Source of the DNA: an uncultured Ruminococcus sp.
GTDB taxonomy: Bacteria; Bacillota; Clostridia; Oscillospirales; Ruminococcaceae
Assembly: GCA_946413815.1 (NCBI GenBank)
Contig: CAMKMD010000018.1
Location: 1 to 63,997, forward strand
Direction of reading: 5' to 3'
DNA: 63,997 nt
How positions within the stretch are numbered: position 1 is the first letter of the stretch; each line of letters opens with the position of its first letter. The translations under genes and the position numbers were made by a program. Positions 16,564 through 25,615 of the stretch are shown one piece after another. The notes below the pieces were generated by a model, which was given only the letters and a program-made list of their open reading frames with translations, was not told the origin of the DNA and did no database searches.

Positions 16564-18426
16564 TTAAACTATCCTGAATTCCAGGACATTGCTGATGCGC
16601 TCCTTTACTCCGTTCACCTCGTCGATGACGTATACCGAATATACGCCCTCCTTCGGTCCCTTCACCGTAAAGGGCACAAAAGCTCCCTGCTGCACGGCAG
16701 CAGGATCATCAAAATAATCTGCGGTAAGCTCTTCATTCCCATTGAAGAGCATAACCCATTTTACATTATGTCCGCTTTCATAGGAAGGATCCTTGTCGAT
16801 GCAGAACATATGCCCGCTCTGATCGGTGACGATGTGGAAGGCAGCGGTATCGCCCTCCCTGTCGCCGTAGGAATACTTCCCGCCTGTCCTTGCAGGCTCG
16901 GCACGCCACGCATGGCCCTCCGGCCCGACTATGATCATGCCGCTGAGGAATTCCTCCTCGTTGTCAAGGTCATCCGCCGCTAATGTGGCTGTATAGTCCT
17001 CCGGGGCACCGCCGGTATCTATACCGTCAACGTAGACAGTAGGGGTGACACCTTCCTCTGCTGCGCTCTCGGAATTATGGCCGTGATAGCTAAACGCGTA
17101 TATGTTGCTGATACGCAGCTCCGAACCGTTTTCCTCAGTTCCGGCCACAAATATAAAGACATTATGATCACCGGTCTCAAGGTCCGCGCTTTTTTTCTTT
17201 GCTTCCTGCATCAGAATATGAGTATTCACTTCCTCACCCTCGGTAAAGGGCTTGCGCAGTCTCTCCACGCCGTCCGCCACAAGGATCCATGAAAGGTCAC
17301 TGAGTTCTTCCGGCCAGGTATATCCGTCATGGGATCCGAGCCTGAACGGCATATCCGGATCAGTTTCTATCTCATACGGATCCTTCAGATAAAGCGGGTA
17401 TTCTTCTCCCATACCGCTATCCGTCCATTCCTTCGGCACTGACTCGTATTCCACTGTATTGCTGCATCTGAGATAGCCGTTGCCATAGAAGGCTTCAAGA
17501 TATACGCTGTAAATGCCCGAGACTGTTCCGACAATGTCGAAGGTATTCGGCTCAATGGTGTATTCATCCTCACAGCCCCTGCCAAGCACCCTGTTGCCGT
17601 TGCGGCAGATGACCCACTGCAGATTCTCTGCCTCCGTATCCGGACGGCTGCGGGTTATTGAGCCGTCGCTGTTATATTCAAGGGTGTAGTCATTCTCGTG
17701 GACGTTATGCTCATCAGCGTACTGCTGCCAGGTCAGATAGCTGAATCCCTCACCGTTGACAGTGACATCCGCATAGCAGGCATCAAATTCAAGGTCGGGC
17801 GTCCTTCCGCCCATGGCTCCGTAATCATTTGCTGCATCTGTCGTTATAGAGCCAAAGACATGGACATTCCTCCATGTCATCTCACCGTACATCTCACCGC
17901 AGATTATGCCTGTATTCTCCCTGCCGCTGACATCGGCCTCCGTGAAGACCAGGTCATGTACATTGAGAAATGTGGCATAGCCTACAAATCCCGTATCCTG
18001 ATATGCATTCTGTATGGTAAGGCCGCTTATCGCATGGCCTCCGCCGTCTATCTCGCCGGCGAAGCGGGTGCCCTGCGGCTGCCCCATAGGCTCCCAGAGA
18101 TAGTCCGAAAGGTCTATATCCTGAGTAAGGGTTATGGTGACCTTCTGCTTGCCGTCGCTTATATGGTTTACCCAGTAGGCGGCGGATATGAGTTCCCCGG
18201 CATTGCTCACTGTAAAATCCGGAGCGTTATTCACTGCCCAGTCGTAATCCGCGGCAAGGTTTGCCGGAACAGGCTCGCTGTATACGGGCTCCTCCGGTAC
18301 TATCTCCTCGGTCTCGGGCACCTTTCCGGTAATATAACCGATGATGCCGCCTTCTATCTCGCATGAGGTCTGCAACGCAAGCGCTGCCGCAAGCAGCACG
18401 CAGACCGGTAGTTTTCTCTTATTCAT
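16564..18426 (-). CDS. Exported beta-helix protein, third of a tandem triplet (three C-terminal modules)
   Basis: 620 residues from the ATG at 18426, whose first 8 bases overlap the end of the upstream paralogue. N-terminus 'MNKRKLPVCVLLAAALALQ' is a signal peptide ending at TSC; position -3 is Gln, so the lipobox is imperfect. Residues about 60-250 form a GLUG-like right-handed beta-helix region ('GEIDGGGHAISGLTI', 'TGFVGYA', 'NTGIICGEM'). Three Ig-like modules follow, each with an L.WV...NG or D.V opening and closing on an R.SN motif ('LRCSNTVEY', 'RISNIYAF', 'RISNVLEF'). Presumed surface protein; ligand unknown. Confidence 0.82.
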   Translation of the reverse strand: MNKRKLPVCVLLAAALALQTSCEIEGGIIGYITGKVPETEEIVPEEPVYSEPVPANLAADYDWAVNNAPDFTVSNAGELISAAYWVNHISDGKQKVTITLTQDIDLSDYLWEPMGQPQGTRFAGEIDGGGHAISGLTIQNAYQDTGFVGYATFLNVHDLVFTEADVSGRENTGIICGEMYGEMTWRNVHVFGSITTDAANDYGAMGGRTPDLEFDACYADVTVNGEGFSYLTWQQYADEHNVHENDYTLEYNSDGSITRSRPDTEAENLQWVICRNGNRVLGRGCEDEYTIEPNTFDIVGTVSGIYSVYLEAFYGNGYLRCSNTVEYESVPKEWTDSGMGEEYPLYLKDPYEIETDPDMPFRLGSHDGYTWPEELSDLSWILVADGVERLRKPFTEGEEVNTHILMQEAKKKSADLETGDHNVFIFVAGTEENGSELRISNIYAFSYHGHNSESAAEEGVTPTVYVDGIDTGGAPEDYTATLAADDLDNEEEFLSGMIIVGPEGHAWRAEPARTGGKYSYGDREGDTAAFHIVTDQSGHMFCIDKDPSYESGHNVKWVMLFNGNEELTADYFDDPAAVQQGAFVPFTVKGPKEGVYSVYVIDEVNGVKERISNVLEFRIV

Positions 18427-20017
18427 ATTCCCCTGTATCACTTGAAGTGTCAGTGTCCTCCGGTGTATGGTCGGTGTCTGTGCCGTCAGCGCTGAACTCA
18501 GAGTCACTATCTGCTCCTTCTAAGAGCTCTTGTACCAGCTCCTCTGGAAGCTCGTCCAACATAAAGGAAATATCTATAGGATATACATTACTTATACGTA
18601 TATCTGTGTCTTTCATCGCATCACCGACTACAAAGATGAAGATAGAATGGTTACCGGAATCAATTTCTACGCCTTTTTTCATGGCCTCTTCCATCAGTTC
18701 ATCAGAGTCCACATACTCACCCTCCACAAAGGGCTTGCGAAGTGCTTCCTTACCGTCAACCACATACACCCACGACAGATTTCTTAACTTAAACGGAGCA
18801 TAACATGTGTCAATAGTTTTCAGCATGGACATCATATCCGGGTCACACTGTATCTCGTAGGGCTCTATATCAAGAAGCGAATACCTTTCACGGTCTTCAT
18901 AATTATTCCAGTCCGGAAAACAAAACTCAGTTTTAATGATATTACTGCATCTGACATAGCCCTTACCGAAAAAGTCCTCCAGGTATACGGTGTACAAGCC
19001 CGTTTGCAATTCGCCGATTTCAAAGATGTCCAGTTCATTGCTGTATTCATTCTTACAGTCCGTTCTGCACAGAAAATTGCCGTTGAGGTAAACTACCCAA
19101 CGCAGTTTATCGGACTCGGCATCCTGATGCGTACGTGTCAGATAAGCACTATCAGTATCTCCAACGGTGTAGTCATCTTCATGGATCTTCTGATCATCTT
19201 CACACTCCTGCCAGTTCAGGTAGTTGAATTCATCTCCGTTGACGGTGACATCTGCATTGCAGTTGTCGAACTCTATGTCGGGCGTTCTTCCGCCTATAGC
19301 ACCGTAGCCTTCTTTAGCTTCTGTCATGATAGCGCCCTGAACATGGATATTCCGCCAGGTCTGCTCACCATCCAGTTCGCCGCAGACTATACCTGTATTG
19401 GAAATACATCTGACCTCCGGATCCCAGAAGACTGTATCTTCGAGCAAAGTGCCGATGTCAACCGCCTCAGTGAATAACGAAGTGCCGGTGACCTCCGCCT
19501 CAGTGAATGTAATATCATGGATATCAAGCGAGGAAGCAAATCCTACAAAACCGGCATCCTGATACCCGCCGGGAATGCTGAGGCCGCTTATCGTATGGCC
19601 TGCGCCGTCTATCTCACCGTGAAACTTATTGCCATCCGGCTTTCCCATAGGCTCCCAGAGATAGTTTGAAAGATCAATATCCTCAGTCAGAGTTATGGTA
19701 ACTTTCTGAGTGCCGTCGCTCAGACGATTCACCCAGTAGGCAGCTGATACGAGTTCCTCGGCATTGCTCACTTTAAAATCCGGAGCGTTATTTAATGCCC
19801 ATTCTTTATCAGCATATAGGTAGTCCTGAACACTCTTTTCTTGAACGGACACCTCTTCCGATGGTTCTTCCTCCTGTTCGGAGTAATTGTCTAATTCCTC
19901 CTGTTCGGAGTACTTATCCATAAGATACCCGATAACACCGCCGTTTATTTCACAAGAGGTCTGCATCGCCAGCGCTGCCGCAAGCAGCACGCAGACCGGT
20001 AGTTTTCTCTTATTCAT
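18419..20017 (-). CDS. Exported beta-helix protein, second of a tandem triplet (two C-terminal modules)
   Basis: 532 residues from ATG 20017. The signal peptide is nearly identical to that of the downstream paralogue. The acidic linker contains a short duplicated 'YSEQEE'-type run. The GLUG-like beta-helix segment ('GEIDGAGHTISGLSI', 'AGFVGFA', 'NTGIVCGEL') is followed by two Ig-like modules ('LRWVVYLNG' to 'VRCSNI'; 'LSWVYVVDG' to 'RISNVYPI') and an acidic, Ser/Thr-rich tail. It starts 26 bp after the first paralogue and overlaps the third by 8 bp, so translation is probably coupled. Confidence 0.82.
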   Translation of the reverse strand: MNKRKLPVCVLLAAALAMQTSCEINGGVIGYLMDKYSEQEELDNYSEQEEEPSEEVSVQEKSVQDYLYADKEWALNNAPDFKVSNAEELVSAAYWVNRLSDGTQKVTITLTEDIDLSNYLWEPMGKPDGNKFHGEIDGAGHTISGLSIPGGYQDAGFVGFASSLDIHDITFTEAEVTGTSLFTEAVDIGTLLEDTVFWDPEVRCISNTGIVCGELDGEQTWRNIHVQGAIMTEAKEGYGAIGGRTPDIEFDNCNADVTVNGDEFNYLNWQECEDDQKIHEDDYTVGDTDSAYLTRTHQDAESDKLRWVVYLNGNFLCRTDCKNEYSNELDIFEIGELQTGLYTVYLEDFFGKGYVRCSNIIKTEFCFPDWNNYEDRERYSLLDIEPYEIQCDPDMMSMLKTIDTCYAPFKLRNLSWVYVVDGKEALRKPFVEGEYVDSDELMEEAMKKGVEIDSGNHSIFIFVVGDAMKDTDIRISNVYPIDISFMLDELPEELVQELLEGADSDSEFSADGTDTDHTPEDTDTSSDTGEYE

Positions 20018-20043
20018 ATTACCCCGTATAGGCCGCATATCCC

Positions 20044-21093
20044 CTATGCAGCCGGCTCACCGTTTACAGCTTTACTGTATTCCAGTATGTTGCTGCATCT
20101 TACTGCCTTCCCGCCGTCAAATGAAGCCTCAAGGAACACCTCGTATGCTCCGGAACTTTCTTCGGTCTCATAGCTTTCTGTGCTGAGGCTGAGGCCGTCG
20201 CCGCATTCCTGCTCAAAGACCTTTTCACCGTTGAGCAATACGACCCATCTGAGTCTCACTGCGGAGGTGTAGTTGCCGGTCCGGTATATCCTGCCGTCAT
20301 TTGTCATTTCAATATTGAAGTCCTTTTCATGCGGGTTCTCCAGCACATCACAGTTACTCAGTCCGCTGAATTCCTCACCGTTGAGTATTACCTTGCCGGA
20401 GCATTTTTCCATCGTAGCTTTCGTGATATCACCGCCGATCACGCCGACTACAGCGCCGGCATCGGCAGTTATCTCGCCGTAGGCCTTGACCTTCTTCCAG
20501 GTCCCCGGCAGTTTGCAGCATCCGCAGACGATGCCTGCTTTCTTTCCGCCGGTTATGCTGGCATTTGTAAATGTGATATTGCGCACAACCAGCTCATTAT
20601 CGGAGTAGCCCAAACTGGGCTCGCCGATAAATCCGGCACAGTCCCCGGCGTCACGTATGGTCATATTCTTGATAGTATGACCCTGACCGTTTATCTCACC
20701 GTAGAACTGATGATAGATGCTGCCGATAGGCTCCCAGAGGTAGCCGGAAAGGTCTATATCCTTCGTCAGGGTTATAGTGACACGCAGAGTCGTGCCGCTT
20801 TGGAACACATGATTCACGTAGTAGGCCGCATTTATCAGCTCCTGAGCATTGCTCACCCTGAAATCAGGACCGCCACTCATGGAATCCCACCAGTCTGCCA
20901 CCTGATAGACAGGCACCAGCTTAGTCTCGTCGCTGATCTTCGGGATGTAAAGTTCTTCCTCAGCTATCTCTTCCTCGGATCCGCCGAAGCTGTCAATAAG
21001 GTATCCGATAACTCCGCCGTTAACCTCGCATGAAGTCTGCACTGCGAGCACTGCTGCAAGAAGCAGGCAGACCGGAATACTTCTTTTCTTCAT
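20044..21093 (-). CDS. Exported beta-helix protein, first of a tandem triplet (one C-terminal module)
   Basis: 349 residues. 'MKKRSIPVCLLLAAVLAVQ' then TSC is a signal peptide with the same imperfect lipobox. The GLUG-like region ('GEINGQGHTIKNMTI', 'CAGFIGE', 'KAGIVCGCC') is followed by a single Ig-like module ('LRWVVLLNGEKVFEQ' to 'VRCSNILEY'). It is the simplest member of the triplet and starts 41 bp after iorB. Function unknown. Confidence 0.82.
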   Translation of the reverse strand: MKKRSIPVCLLLAAVLAVQTSCEVNGGVIGYLIDSFGGSEEEIAEEELYIPKISDETKLVPVYQVADWWDSMSGGPDFRVSNAQELINAAYYVNHVFQSGTTLRVTITLTKDIDLSGYLWEPIGSIYHQFYGEINGQGHTIKNMTIRDAGDCAGFIGEPSLGYSDNELVVRNITFTNASITGGKKAGIVCGCCKLPGTWKKVKAYGEITADAGAVVGVIGGDITKATMEKCSGKVILNGEEFSGLSNCDVLENPHEKDFNIEMTNDGRIYRTGNYTSAVRLRWVVLLNGEKVFEQECGDGLSLSTESYETEESSGAYEVFLEASFDGGKAVRCSNILEYSKAVNGEPAA

Positions 21094-21134
21094 CTTCCCC
21101 TATACCACGGGTACTGCCTGAGCAGCAGCCCTTA

Positions 21135-21716
21135 TCATAAAGTCTTAGCGTTCTTTCCGAGCTCAAAGGCCTTCTTGTTGAGTTCAAGGAACTTTGCGGG
21201 AACGCACTGCTCGAGTGCATTCTGCCAGAGCTCCTCGGGATAGTCCATAAGTGAGGAGAGAACTCCCATGAGGACTACGTTTGAAGCCTTTGAGGTGCCT
21301 GCCTCCTCGGCAAGGGAGAGAGCATCAACTGCAACGAGCTCTGCGCCCGCAGCCTTGAGCTTTGAAACAAGATCCTCCGGATACTCGGCAGCGCCTGTGA
21401 TTACCGGCATAGGATCTATCTGCTGTGTGGATGTAATGAGCTTTCCGCCCTTCTTCAGATAGGGCAGGCAGCGTGCTGCCTCGAGCAGCTCAAAGGAGAT
21501 TATGGCATCTGCCTCTCCCTTGTTGACAACAGGGGAATAGACCTTGTCGCCGTATTTTACGTAGGTGACAACGCTTCCGCCTCTCTGTGACATACCATGC
21601 ACCTCGCTGACCTTTACGTCATAGCCCTGTGCAAGGAGTACGTTTCCGAGAAGTCTTGAAGCGAGCAGAGAGCCCTGTCCGCCTACGCCTACTATCATGA
21701 TTGATCTGGTTTCCAT
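21135..21716 (-). CDS. iorB: Indolepyruvate ferredoxin oxidoreductase, beta subunit
   Basis: 193 residues, the usual size. 'GVGGQGSLLASRLLGNVL' and 'VHGMSQRGGSVVTYVKYG' are hallmarks of the gamma-type domain of 2-oxoacid:ferredoxin oxidoreductases. With IorA it converts arylpyruvates, CoA and oxidised ferredoxin to aryl-acetyl-CoA, CO2 and reduced ferredoxin, reversibly. Normally iorB follows iorA directly; here about 1.0 kb carrying two unknown genes lies between them. Confidence 0.93.
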   Translation of the reverse strand: METRSIMIVGVGGQGSLLASRLLGNVLLAQGYDVKVSEVHGMSQRGGSVVTYVKYGDKVYSPVVNKGEADAIISFELLEAARCLPYLKKGGKLITSTQQIDPMPVITGAAEYPEDLVSKLKAAGAELVAVDALSLAEEAGTSKASNVVLMGVLSSLMDYPEELWQNALEQCVPAKFLELNKKAFELGKNAKTL

Positions 21717-21768
21717 ATCTGTATATGCTCCTTATGTATTATATAATGTGATGGTGACTGCAAAGAGA

Positions 21769-22173
21769 TCATTCAGCCCGGCAGAGCAGCTCGATATCAC
21801 CGTCAACGAAGCCTATGCCCACAGCCTGAGTGCCAAGGAGTATATCCCTGTACTTTCCTGACGCAAGGTATTCGCTGACCATCTCGCCGATGAGCTTCTG
21901 TGCATACTGTGCAGAGGTATCCTCTTCATCGGAGGTATCAACACAGAAGATATCCTCCTCGGAGCTCCAGGCCTCATAGCAGGCCCATTCGCCGTCCTCA
22001 GGCTCAAAACGGTCTGCGGCTATGAGCTGCACTCCGTAGATATGCTCGCTGCTGTCCTCGCTCTCCTCATAGAGATTGAAGTTGAAGGCAGCAGTCTCCT
22101 CCGGCATTTCATTGTTTTCAAGGAGGTTATCCAGCCATGCGGAAAACTCCTCGTAGATCTCAGTCTGTATCAT
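21769..22173 (-). CDS. Acidic protein of unknown function
   Basis: 134 residues, strongly acidic, no signal peptide or membrane span. Its start overlaps the stop of the upstream zinc-ribbon gene by 4 bases (ATGA), a sign of coupling, and iorB starts 52 bp after it. The sequence shows alternating strands with many Glu/Asp, and no catalytic motif. No family recognised. Confidence 0.78.
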   Translation of the reverse strand: MIQTEIYEEFSAWLDNLLENNEMPEETAAFNFNLYEESEDSSEHIYGVQLIAADRFEPEDGEWACYEAWSSEEDIFCVDTSDEEDTSAQYAQKLIGEMVSEYLASGKYRDILLGTQAVGIGFVDGDIELLCRAE

Positions 22174-22625
22174 TCTTCATCACTCTTCTTTTTCTTTTTT
22201 CCGGTACTGTCCTTTGCTGCTGTCTTTGAAGCAGTCTTTGAAGACGATGCCTTCTTTTCCGATGCAGTGCTCTTTGATGCACCTGTCTTCTTTGAGGCGG
22301 TCTTCTTCTCCTTTGCGGAAGTCTTCTTTTCCTTAGCGGGTGTCTTCTTCTCCTCAGCAGGTGCAGGAGCCTCAGCCGGCGCTGCGGCAGGCTGAACGTG
22401 AGCGGCGGCAGCCTCAGGCTGATCGTCGTCTCTCGACTTCATATTCCTCCTGTCGTGGAAGAGCTCGATCTTTCCGCACTGCGGGCATTCGTAGTACTCG
22501 ACGTATATCATATACGGCACTGTACACTCTGCGATCTGCATTGTCTTGGCAAGGTTTTCGTAATTGACGCCCCTGTACTTCATTTCGATCTTACAATACG
22601 GGCATGATACACTTCTGACTTTCAT
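22170..22625 (-). CDS. Zinc-ribbon protein with Lys/Ala/Ser-rich histone-like tail
   Basis: 151 residues from ATG 22625, chosen because GAGGTG sits 6-11 bases upstream; an ATG six codons earlier lacks a site. Residues 1-65 hold a zinc ribbon with 'CPYC' and 'CPQCGKIELF'. Residues about 75-151 are low-complexity, first Ala/Pro-rich, then repeats of KEKKT/ASKKT type ending KKKKKSDEE, resembling histone-H1-like nucleic-acid-binding tails. It lies between iorA and iorB. RNA or DNA binding is an inference from composition. Confidence 0.78.
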   Translation of the reverse strand: MKVRSVSCPYCKIEMKYRGVNYENLAKTMQIAECTVPYMIYVEYYECPQCGKIELFHDRRNMKSRDDDQPEAAAAHVQPAAAPAEAPAPAEEKKTPAKEKKTSAKEKKTASKKTGASKSTASEKKASSSKTASKTAAKDSTGKKKKKSDEE

Positions 22626-22753
22626 AATTAACACCTCAGTCATTGGACAGCTCCGGCCGCTGTACTTGATAAAAATGTGATTTCGTATCCTTTATTCTCT
22701 GAACAATGCCATTTTCTGCTTCCCGGCCCCTCTCAAAGAGGGCTCTCCCGGAT

Positions 22754-24484
22754 TCAGTTTATTGCGCCCATGGGGCACTGCTCCTTGCAGATGCCGCAGC
22801 CGACGCACTGGGTATGGTCGATGACAGCCTGTCCGTCCTTCATGGAAATAGCAGGACATCCAAGCTCCATGCAGGCTCCGCAGCCTACGCATACATCTGT
22901 ATCAACGGCGAGGGGTGCGTTGTGCTTTACGTACTTGAGCAGTGCACACGGACGGCGTGAGATGATTACAGATGCCTCATCAGCAGCAAGCTCCTCCTTG
23001 ATGGCAGCCTCTGTCTGTGCAAGGTCATAGGGATCGGTAACGCGTACACGCTTGATACCGATAGCCTTGCAGAGCTCCTCAAGGTTTACTGCCGCAGCCG
23101 GATCGCCCTTGAGGTTCTTTCCGGTGGTGGGGTTCTGCTGGTGGCCGGTCATGCCGGTGATGGAGTTATCAAGGATGATAACTGTCGAGTTGGAATTGTT
23201 GTATGCGATATTCACAAGACCTGTCATACCGCTGTGCATGAAGGTAGAATCGCCGATAACTGCTACTGTCTTGTGCTCGCTCTCCGTGCCTCTTGCCTTG
23301 TTGAAGCCGTGGAGGCCGGAAATGGAAGCGCCCATGCAGATAGTGGTATCTATCGCAAAGAGGGGTGCAGCGGAGCCGAGAGTATAGCAGCCGATATCAC
23401 CGGATACTGTAACGCCCAGCTTCTTGAGGCAGTAGAACAGGCCTCTGTGAGGACATCCTGCACACATAACAGGGGGACGGATGGGTATATTCACATAAAG
23501 TGAAGTGAATTCCTTCTTCTCGCCCAGCAGCTTCTCTGCAATGATGGACTGGTCTATCTCGCCGATGCAGCCGAAGATGCTCTTGCCCTCCACGTTGTTC
23601 ACGCCGATGTTGCGGCAGTGCTCCTCGATGATGCCGTCAAGCTCCTCGATAACGATGATGCGGTCATACTTCTTTGCGAAGTCCTGTATCAGCTTTACGG
23701 GGAGAGGATTCACCATACCGAGCTTGAGTACGGAAGCCTTGTCGCCGAGAGCTTCCTTTACGTACTGGTAAGCAGCGCCGTTGGTGATAACGCCGAACTC
23801 TGCGCTGTCGGATATCTCAACTCTGTTGAGGGGGCTGGTCTCAGCATACTCTATAAGCTTCTTTGTCCTCTCCTCAACGAATACGTGTCTCTGCTTTGCG
23901 AAAGCAGGCACCATAACGAACTTCTGGGGATTCTTTACGTAGGGCTTCAGGTCCAGTTCCTTCCTGTCCTCCATCTCCACGCTGCTCTGTGAGTGAGCAA
24001 CTCTTGTGGACATACGAACGATGAAGGGAGCGTCAAACTGCTCGGAAAGCTCGAATGCCAGCTTCACGAACTCCTTGCACTCGCCGGAATCGGAAGGCTC
24101 GAGCATGGGAGTCTTGGATGCGATAGCATGATGACGGCTGTCCTGCTCGTTCTGTGAGGAGTGCATACCCTGATCGTCTGCAACAGCTATTACCATACCT
24201 GCATTGACGCCGGTATAGGAAGCGGTGTAGAGGGGATCGGCGGCAACGTTGAGACCAACGTGCTTCATGCCGCAGAAGCTTCTTGCGCCTGCGATGGAAG
24301 CGCCGAGAGCAGTCTCCATGGCTACCTTCTCATTGGGTGCCCACTCAGCGTACACCTCGTCATACTTTGCAACCTCCTCAGTGATCTCTGTTGAGGGAGT
24401 GCCGGGGTAGCTTGATACCACCTTGCAGCCTGCCTCGTAGAGTCCTCTTGCGAAGGCTTCGTTTCCTAACATTAACTTCTTCAT
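22754..24484 (-). CDS. iorA: Indolepyruvate ferredoxin oxidoreductase, alpha subunit
   Basis: 576 residues, full length. The N-terminal pyrimidine-type domain has 'YPGTPSTEI'. The thiamine-diphosphate region follows 'CAGCPHRG' with 'GDIGCYTLG' and 'DNSITGMTGHQQNP'. Two C-terminal [4Fe-4S] ferredoxin motifs are present, 'CVGCGACMELGCP' and 'CVGCGICKEQCP'. It forms the enzyme with IorB. It heads the cluster, 62 bp after a HAD phosphatase gene on the same strand. Confidence 0.96.
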   Translation of the reverse strand: MKKLMLGNEAFARGLYEAGCKVVSSYPGTPSTEITEEVAKYDEVYAEWAPNEKVAMETALGASIAGARSFCGMKHVGLNVAADPLYTASYTGVNAGMVIAVADDQGMHSSQNEQDSRHHAIASKTPMLEPSDSGECKEFVKLAFELSEQFDAPFIVRMSTRVAHSQSSVEMEDRKELDLKPYVKNPQKFVMVPAFAKQRHVFVEERTKKLIEYAETSPLNRVEISDSAEFGVITNGAAYQYVKEALGDKASVLKLGMVNPLPVKLIQDFAKKYDRIIVIEELDGIIEEHCRNIGVNNVEGKSIFGCIGEIDQSIIAEKLLGEKKEFTSLYVNIPIRPPVMCAGCPHRGLFYCLKKLGVTVSGDIGCYTLGSAAPLFAIDTTICMGASISGLHGFNKARGTESEHKTVAVIGDSTFMHSGMTGLVNIAYNNSNSTVIILDNSITGMTGHQQNPTTGKNLKGDPAAAVNLEELCKAIGIKRVRVTDPYDLAQTEAAIKEELAADEASVIISRRPCALLKYVKHNAPLAVDTDVCVGCGACMELGCPAISMKDGQAVIDHTQCVGCGICKEQCPMGAIN

Positions 24485-24546
24485 TATTTTATGTCCTTTC
24501 TTGGATATAGATTATCATTTGTTATTTCTCAGACCGGAAGGCATTT

Positions 24547-25377
24547 TTATAATACCACTTCCCTTTTCAGCCATTCCGCCACGCCGTCCTCTGTGTTAGC
24601 AGGGGCAGTAAAGTCTGCGGCGGCGATGACCTCAGGTCTTGCATTGGCCACGGCTACCCTGACATCCGCCTCCTCAAACATGGGCAGATCATTGAGGTTG
24701 TCGCCGAACACCACCACCCTGTCAAAGCCGTAGGTCTCACGCAGATACCTGACTCCGCCGGCCTTTGTGGCATCGGAGGAGAATACCTCAAGGTACCAGG
24801 CACCCGTATATGTATCCTCGTAGAAGGCGTATCCCACGCCGGGTATATCCTTCACAATATCCCTGACGGGCTCGACCTTACTCCGCTCTCCCACCGTAGT
24901 GAAGAAAAGCGCATCTCCGTCCGCCGCCTCCGTGATATCGTCAAAGCGAACAAAGGGCTTCCCGTAGTGATTGATACGCTCCTGTGCAAAATCCCGCATT
25001 ACCTGCGGTGAAAGCTCGCTGTAGCAGGCGCTCAGCACACCTTCCACGAATTTGTATATTATGCAGTTGGTACCGCAGCTCTTGTAGGCCTGCGCGATAA
25101 GGCGTGCGCTGTCCTCCGGTATCCTGTGCTTTACGACATATTCCCTGCGGACTGTGTCGTATATAAGCACACCGTTGAACATGACGCAGGGCACATTCAC
25201 TCTGAGCCGGGATGTGAGCGGGAGCGCCGTATAGGGCGACCTCGCCGTCGCAAAGGTGAAGCACATTCCCCTGCCGGTAAGTCCGTTTATGACATCAGCT
25301 GTCCCCTCCGGAAGATTTCCCGAATTATCGAACAGGGTGCCGTCGAGATCACTGATGTATAAAGTTTTTGACGTCAT
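24547..25377 (-). CDS. Cof-type HAD-superfamily phosphatase
   Basis: 276 residues. HAD motif I is 'ISDLDGTLFDN' (nucleophile Asp), motif II lies near 'FTFATARSP', the Lys motif near 'DATKAGGVRYL', and motif IV is 'VFGDNLNDLPMF'. Cof-type enzymes dephosphorylate sugar phosphates or flavin-type phosphates; the substrate here is unknown. A GGGGAGG site precedes the ATG. The location upstream of iorA suggests shared transcription, but a functional link is not evident. Confidence 0.92.
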   Translation of the reverse strand: MTSKTLYISDLDGTLFDNSGNLPEGTADVINGLTGRGMCFTFATARSPYTALPLTSRLRVNVPCVMFNGVLIYDTVRREYVVKHRIPEDSARLIAQAYKSCGTNCIIYKFVEGVLSACYSELSPQVMRDFAQERINHYGKPFVRFDDITEAADGDALFFTTVGERSKVEPVRDIVKDIPGVGYAFYEDTYTGAWYLEVFSSDATKAGGVRYLRETYGFDRVVVFGDNLNDLPMFEEADVRVAVANARPEVIAAADFTAPANTEDGVAEWLKREVVL

Positions 25378-25410
25378 TTATACCTCCCCGGTCATAGATG
25401 TTCATAATAC

Positions 25411-25439
25411 ATTATAACATATCTGTAAAAAAAAGTGAA
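25411..25439 (-). promoter_or_regulatory. Promoter of the HAD/ior region
   Basis: Minus strand TATAAT (25411-25416) with a TG extension; TTCACT lies 17 bases upstream as a weak -35. Confidence 0.55.
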
Positions 25440-25563
25440 GAATAATTTTTTTATCATCAATAAATTAGTCACCATGCACAAAATAATCGACATTCACTGT
25501 TCACTTTGACTAATCAGCACGATACCCCGTTTTTCTGCATGGCAGCCCGGCCTCTCATTTCAA

Positions 25564-25600
25564 AATCCCTCCTCCCCGGGAATGGGAAGGAGGGATTATT
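25564..25600 (-). terminator. Terminator of the LRR-dockerin gene
   Basis: AATCCCTCCT and AGGAGGGATT arms flank a GC-rich loop; T-rich sequence follows on the minus strand. Confidence 0.7.
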
Positions 25601-25615
25601 CGGCGTTAAATGCGT

